DNA from: Chrysomallon squamiferum
Taxonomy: Eukaryota > Mollusca > Gastropoda > Neomphalida > Peltospiridae
Length of the DNA: 12,500 bases
Direction of reading: 5' to 3'
NCBI GenBank assembly: GCA_012295275.1
Contig: CM022669.1
Coordinates: 16,682,672-16,695,171 of the forward strand
The translations under genes were made by a program, and so were the position numbers. Below the pieces are notes generated by a model. It ran no database searches and was not told the DNA's origin. It saw only the letters and a list, made by a program, of their open reading frames with translations. Below, piece after piece: positions 7,751-12,500 of this stretch (its first letter is position 1; the number at the start of each line of letters is the position of its first letter).

Positions 7751-8139
7751 TAATTCCAGCGAGACTGCAGACGTCATTGACTGGTTTAAGTTGCACCAGG
7801 AAGCTAAACTGACCTTTCAGAGTCATTCATAAACTGCAAATGATTAGCTGATATCATCCAATCAGGAACGACGTGTCAACTCGGTCAATACATTAAGGGA
7901 AATCTTAGTACGGTTGACATGACTACAGAAAGATAATGGATGCCTTATTGATTCTCTGCTCCTTATTAGGAAATTGTAATATAAGTCTTGTCAGTGCTGC
8001 CTGGAAATGTGGACGCTTGGGGTCCTTTCAAGAAATTTGAGACCTTTTTTTTGAGACGTATATTTTATATATAAGCTAACCCTTTTTTTCGCCCCGTTAT
8101 TGAATGATTTTTAGTTATTATTTTTGTTTTATCATTTTG
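7751..8139. other. GC-richer intronic island
   Basis: The island lies between a tetranucleotide array and a trinucleotide array. It contains GACGTCA-like (7770-7776) and CCAATCAG (about 7859-7866) motifs and the small ORF at 7936-8040. No recognised exon. Confidence 0.45.
7936..8040 (+). CDS. Possible small ORF with signal-peptide-like start
   Basis: A 34-codon frame begins at an ATG in favourable context (A at -3, G at +4) and ends at TGA 8038-8040. Its first ~22 residues (MDALLILCSLLGNCNISLVS, then AA) resemble a cleavable signal peptide: a hydrophobic stretch followed by small residues. A short tail with one Cys follows (WKCGRLGSFQEI). A CCAAT motif sits about 75 bp upstream (7858-7864, catccaatcagg). 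It is not homologous to anything I recognise. A hydrophobic 34-residue ORF arises easily by chance in AT-rich DNA, and this one would lie antisense inside the SK upstream intron, so support is weak. Confidence 0.12.
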   Translation: MDALLILCSLLGNCNISLVSAAWKCGRLGSFQEI

Positions 8140-8193
<54 letters not shown>

Positions 8194-8250
8194 TTATTTA
8201 TTTACTTACTTATTTATTTATTTATTACTTATTTATTTATTTTTATTAAA
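8140..8250. repeat. (ATT)n followed by (ATTT)n microsatellite
   Basis: About 54 bp of ATT (8140-8193) passes into ATTT/ACTT units (8194-8250). In the SK transcript it is another (AAU)n array upstream of the exon. Confidence 0.95.
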
Positions 8251-9073
8251 CTATCGAAGAAAGTTAGATTTTGTTGTGCTTACTTGTTTGTTTCGTTGTT
8301 TACTGAATTTAAAAATATTACGTAGTTTAGTTTCAGTATTAGGGACTGAAAACAAAGTAGGTGCAGTGAAAATGAATACATTTTGCTTATGGCACAATGT
8401 TACAAAACATGTTTATATAAAAGATGCCTAAGAGTATTTTATATGGTGACTTTGTTCAACTATTACTCAAAATCAAAACAAGTGTATTCGGTACATCTAC
8501 ATGACAAAACTGCGCAATATAAAAAATACGTAAACAAATGTACATAAATACGTAATAAATCTTTTAAAGTACCTTGTCATGGTGCTGTTAAAAAAAAAAG
8601 AGAAAAATAACAAACAAGAATAATGAACATATGGTTAACGTCAATGTGTATGCACTTTGTGACTTTCTGAAGTAAACAAAATGGTGAAAAAATAATAAAC
8701 ACTGAATAAGAAGGAAATAAATTATATATATATGAAAAGAAACGAAAAACTGTGGAAGAAGTATTTAAAAATGTGGAAAAGATAATTGAATTAGTGAGAA
8801 ATAATTTAATATTTTTAAAAATATGTATGGCGGTGCAGTAATGCAAACTGTGAAAAAGAACATGACCGTCATTCACAATAGAAATATAAAAGAGGAAATT
8901 CGCTAAGACGATCAGTGGACTGCTCATTTCTGTTAGCAGTAAGAGATCCTTTATATTTTACCTTCCCAAATACAAGGGAAAACTGCAACACCAGTAACGG
9001 GAGACTCACTGGAACGGGAAAGACTGCAGTGATCATACTAAGAAGAACTGATACCCCAATATGTTAAAATTCA
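8251..9073. other. SK upstream intron, no gene seen
   Basis: AT-rich. The 116-codon minus-strand frame at 8927-8577 is low-information Phe/Ser/Ile-rich sequence with no recognisable domain. A short TA run lies at about 8721-8732. Confidence 0.6.
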
Positions 9074-9142
9074 GGCCTGCAACCTATCATACGTCATGCC
9101 TGCAAGCCATACTATGTCAGGCCTGCAACATAAATTACGTGA
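9074..9142. repeat. 23-bp minisatellite, three units
   Basis: Three head-to-tail units of exactly 23 bp lie at 9074-9096, 9097-9119 and 9120-9142. Each begins (G/T)GCCTGCAA and ends (A/T)ACGTCA, TATGTCA or TACGTGA. A decayed fourth unit may start GGCCTAAC at 9143. The constant ends with a variable middle suggest an old tandem duplication. Confidence 0.85.
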
Positions 9143-9303
9143 GGCCTAACTGACGAAGGACAGGCTTCCATCTACCATAGCTTACGCCAATAACACACCA
9201 TATATCGGGCCTTTAATCGAACCATCGAGCAATGGCTTTGACGTGAATGAAATATTAAGCAGAATAGAAAAGAAAATAATTTATCTGAATCTATCTGGGT
9301 CTT

Positions 9304-9305
<2 letters not shown>
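9143..9305. other. Flank of the minisatellite, no gene
   Basis: It contains possible further decayed units (GGCCTAAC at 9143, GGCCTTTAA near 9210) and otherwise ordinary AT-rich sequence. Confidence 0.5.

Positions 9306-9335
<30 letters not shown>
9306..9335. repeat. T30 homopolymer
   Basis: Thirty consecutive T. It could be the minus-strand poly(A) of a retroposon, but no element is recognisable next to it. Confidence 0.95.
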
Positions 9336-9339
<4 letters not shown>

Positions 9340-10389
9340 CTTGAGACTAATATTGGCTAGAAGTCTGGCACAAAGATTAAAACGAAGACTAGTGAGCCGT
9401 ACGTGAACGAGTTGTATGCAATTACCAGAGTCAAAACAAACCAGTTCCGTGCTTGAAAGTTAGCAGTGCAAAGGTGAACGAATTCCAAACAACTTTCACC
9501 AGTGTGTATACGTCCTATGTTAAAAACCCACAGAGACCTGAACACTTAATTTGTTTTGACATACACCTAAGTAACACACTTACGGCAAAAACGTTATTTA
9601 GATGGAAAACATTTAGGTCAACCATTTGCTTGTCCTGGAGCACGTCCACAACACTGACGTGTTGATGCTGCTGTTGTTGCTGCTGATAACGAGGAGAAAT
9701 ATTCTATGTTTCTTTACTCTGCTGTTGTTGTTCTTTTTTCAAAAAAAACGTCAATCCAGCCAAAACCAACATTAGCCAGGGTTTCTATAAATTTCTTTCA
9801 CAAGCACAGAAATGATCATCATTAAACGGAATTCAATATGTTAACTTTCAGTCGTTTTTGGACAGATTTTTTTTTTAACATCAACAATGTTTGTTTGGAT
9901 ACATTTTTTTTATTTCTTTTTTTTTTATCGACGTTTTCACACCTGTCCGGGGGTGGGGATACAAGAGCAAGAAAATGGGAAAGACGAAAATGTAGTGAAA
10001 ACGAATATAACCCGTTAGAAAATTCCGAGAATGAAAGAACTGGAAACTTTCGTGTAATTAATACGAATCGACTAACACACTTCCATTTTGTTTCTGACAA
10101 AAAGATAAAACTCTGGGTGATTATTTTTGAAAACCCGTGCTGTATTTTCAGAGGCAGTTTCTTGAGTTTGATCGAACTGGATGATAATGTTGAGAATAGG
10201 GGCTGTCTTTTCAATAATACGTTTTAAAACTGACGAACAGATGGAACGGTACCTTCGATTCTGTGCGCTCCATTTTAATCTTTCTATAAATGATGCCTGA
10301 ATTTACAAGTGAAAGCATAAATCAGAAACCTTCAGATGCATGATCAACACTGAAAATTCGTTAACTGATAAACTATTATAATGAACCCA
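9336..10389. other. SK upstream intron, no confident gene
   Basis: It contains a hydrophobic minus-strand frame at 9545-9357, CTG/TTG-rich patches (9664-9735), a G-rich patch (9949-9958) and a segment (about 9838-10214) that is open for about 130 codons on both strands. None matches a family I know. Confidence 0.5.
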
Positions 10390-10440
10390 ATATATATATA
10401 TATCTATATATATATATATTATTTTATTTTATTTATTTAT
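10390..10440. repeat. (TA)n then ATTTT/ATTT repeat
   Basis: TA repeats with one TC interruption (10390-10420) pass into ATTTT units. Confidence 0.92.
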
Positions 10441-11240
10441 AAATTAATGCCTTATTTTAAGGATTATCAATAATAACAAGTGAAAAATACCAGGCTATTA
10501 ACTGAGGTAGATTATTTTCAAAGTAGATCTTTCTAACTGTTAAATAATTTACGGTAATATTATCTTCACCTGACACTTTTTTTTTAACGACCAGTTTTAC
10601 AGCAATAAGGTGATTTATTTCTTATGTTAATCTCTTGGGCTTCTCGTGTACTCTTATTACGAGATCAGTGATGTAATTTTTACCTCTAATAAATTACCAC
10701 TTGGCTGGAACAGGAAATTAATTTCAGCAATTTTTTTCTTTGTTTTTGCGAAACAAGAGGGAAATGAAACATGTTAATTTTTATTAAATTAATAAAAAAT
10801 AAAATAAAAATAAATCGTTGTTATTTCTATTAAATAACTTAAAAAAGGGATGATTAAAAACTCGTCTAAATGTTAAAGCTAAACTTACTGACAAGTAACG
10901 AAAACGAAATTTGAAAAGAAAGAGGTAAACTGATATATAAACTAAAATTTTAAACAAGCCACACATAATAAATAATCACTAAACTACGTAACAGAATGGA
11001 GAAACTGCTCGACAAAGCTAAGCTGCTACACTCTATACGAACACTCTGAAAACAAAAAGAGAAAAAATCTCGTGTGAATAAGAGAGAAGAAACTCGATAC
11101 AGAGACAGCGAGATTAATGTTTCGAATGCTTTGTGGCGCTGTCAGAACACGGTGACTGAAGTACGGACAACGGACATTTCAGCGATAAATAAAAAAATAA
11201 AAAAAATTGTTTTGAATTTGTTAGCAGGACAAAGGTTGTT
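10441..11240. other. AT-rich stretch, no gene seen
   Basis: Short frames at 10966-10784 (minus) and 11074-11259 (plus) have no recognisable content. There are no simple arrays of note and no RNA gene. Confidence 0.6.
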
Positions 11241-11300
11241 GTTGTTGTTAATTAATTAATTAATGTATTTATTTATATATTTATTTATTTATTTATTTGT
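11241..11300. repeat. (GTT)n, (AATT)n and (ATTT)n tract
   Basis: TTG units, then TTAA/ATTA, then ATTT units. A short GAT run follows at 11307-11322. Confidence 0.85.
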
Positions 11301-11438
11301 TACTATGATGATGATGATGATAAAGAATTTCGATTTTAATATTAAAATATTTATTTATTTACTCACCTTTTTCGCGAGTGACATTAATGCAGGTAAAATG
11401 TCAGTGAAAAAAAAAAAAGATAGTGAGAGAAAGGAGAA

Positions 11439-11442
<4 letters not shown>

Positions 11443-11529
<87 letters not shown>
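11443..11529. repeat. (GA)n microsatellite
   Basis: About 87 bp of uninterrupted GA, preceded by an A12 run. It is the reverse complement type of the TC array at 129-187. The Arg/Glu and Ser/Leu translations are artefacts. Confidence 0.97.
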
Positions 11530-11532
<3 letters not shown>

Positions 11533-12426
11533 AGTAAACAGGGAGTCGGGACGACAGACCAGTACAAACCTACTGACAGACTGACGGATCAGAGAGAAAA
11601 ATGATTTCATGTGAACTTTCCTTTCGCTTATTTATTTCTAATCTTAATTTTAACATTAAACACATCTGATGTGATGATAATACAATTTTAAATATCTATT
11701 ATTTTAATTTTAGTTTGTTCTAATATTTAAGAAAGTTATTTTTACTTTTCACTTAAACTCACACTATTATGCTGTCTTTGCTGGCTTCGTCGTCATCGTC
11801 ATCATTATCAACGCCATCATATGACGCATATGTGACGACTTATTTTAAACACGTCAGCGTTTTCAAAAATAAAATATAATTAATTTATACCCTAACGCTG
11901 GATTTAAGTCTTAAGAAACCATTTACGAAGCATTTCACTGGAATAATTCTTTAAATAATTCAAATAAGAACAGATAACATAAATAAGTATTAATTTTAAA
12001 CCAGAAAAAAAACCGTTGTTATTTCGAGCCGTATTAATATCGTATAGTGTTCTGCATTATTCATGAGAGAGACAACATCCTTTTAACGATTAATCGCGAT
12101 ATCAGAAATGGGTTATTCTGCATTAGACAAAAAACACACACACACAAAAAAAACACACAACAAAGCCCTCGAGACTGACTCGAAACTCGAGGCTAAATAA
12201 AGTTTATATTTAAGTACCAGTGGACATCGTGTTCATTTTGTTTTTCTATCCGCGATGACAAATCCCGTGGCGGTTATTTTGATTCGGTGTGGATATCATT
12301 TGATAAGTTTCAGTACCATTATCAACGCAGTTCAAGGTCACTTTAATTATTTTGTTATTTTGAAAGAGCTGTTTTCGGCAGCTTATTGTAATCTGGCGTT
12401 TTGAAAACGAAATAAATGAAGGATAA
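11530..12426. other. AT-rich stretch with a motif cluster, no gene
   Basis: TGACG motifs and two CATATG boxes cluster at 11788-11856. A CA-rich patch lies at 12131-12160. A small inverted repeat pairs AGCCCTCGAG (12164-12173) with CTCGAGGCT (12186-12194). No coding frame was recognised. Confidence 0.55.
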
Positions 12427-12470
12427 AAGAAAAGAAAAGAAAAGAAAAGAAAATCATTTTTTTTTTTTTT
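12427..12470. repeat. (AAAAG)n plus T run
   Basis: About five AAAAG pentamers are followed by a short T-rich run (12457-12470). Confidence 0.9.
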
Positions 12471-12500
12471 CGATTTCTGAGGATTGTAAAATAAGAAACG

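Noticed and set aside
7515-7832. 105-codon plus-strand frame ending in TADVIDWFKLHQEA, possible transposase tail
   Set aside because: Most of it is the tetranucleotide repeat. The short tail is too little to assign to any transposase family.
8577-8927. 116-codon minus-strand frame
   Set aside because: Low-information hydrophobic composition, no splice context and no family resemblance.
11263-11610. Arg/Glu and Ser/Leu repeat frames
   Set aside because: Translation of the (GA)n array on the two strands.
6256-12500. Search for the SK S1-S2 exon upstream
   Set aside because: No minus-strand stretch resembling S2 followed by the expected phase-0 donor was seen.

Overview
The window is eukaryotic, intron-dominated DNA. 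It is AT-rich and crowded with simple repeats: (TC)n, (TA)n, (CA)n, (ATGT)n, (AAT)n/(ATT)n, (ATCT)n, (GA)n and long T runs. The one gene I recognise is an animal small-conductance Ca2+-activated K+ channel (SK/KCNN family). Its single visible exon reads like an invertebrate family member. The sparse coding, very large introns and abundance of tetranucleotide and trinucleotide arrays suggest a mollusc, quite possibly a coleoid cephalopod such as an octopus. That taxonomic guess comes from general character, not from a diagnostic marker.

Layout. The SK exon is on the minus strand at 6230-5812, with a clean acceptor (AG at 6232-6231), a plausible branch point and a clean donor (GT at 5811-5810). 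It encodes 139 intact residues from just before S3 through S4, the S4-S5 linker and S5. Neither the S1-S2 exon nor the pore/S6 exon is visible, so at least 6.2 kb of upstream intron (6231-12500) and 5.8 kb of downstream intron (5811-1) appear to lie in the window. Inside the downstream intron, also on the minus strand, 2722-2454 is a GC3-rich open stretch with a good acceptor. It looks like an unidentified exon, but its phase does not fit SK. Another GC-rich island (about 490-760) is unresolved.

Everything else is repeat or unremarkable intron/intergenic DNA. The more interesting non-coding structures are complementary (AAT)n and (ATT)n arrays flanking the SK exon, a 23-bp minisatellite carrying a TACGTCA-like core at 9074-9142, two clusters of TGACG (CRE-like) motifs near 4323-4408 and 11788-11856, an imperfect hairpin at 4051-4150, and a 34-residue ORF with a signal-peptide-like start at 7936-8040. 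No rRNA, tRNA, CRISPR array, intact transposon or clearly novel multi-gene system was found.
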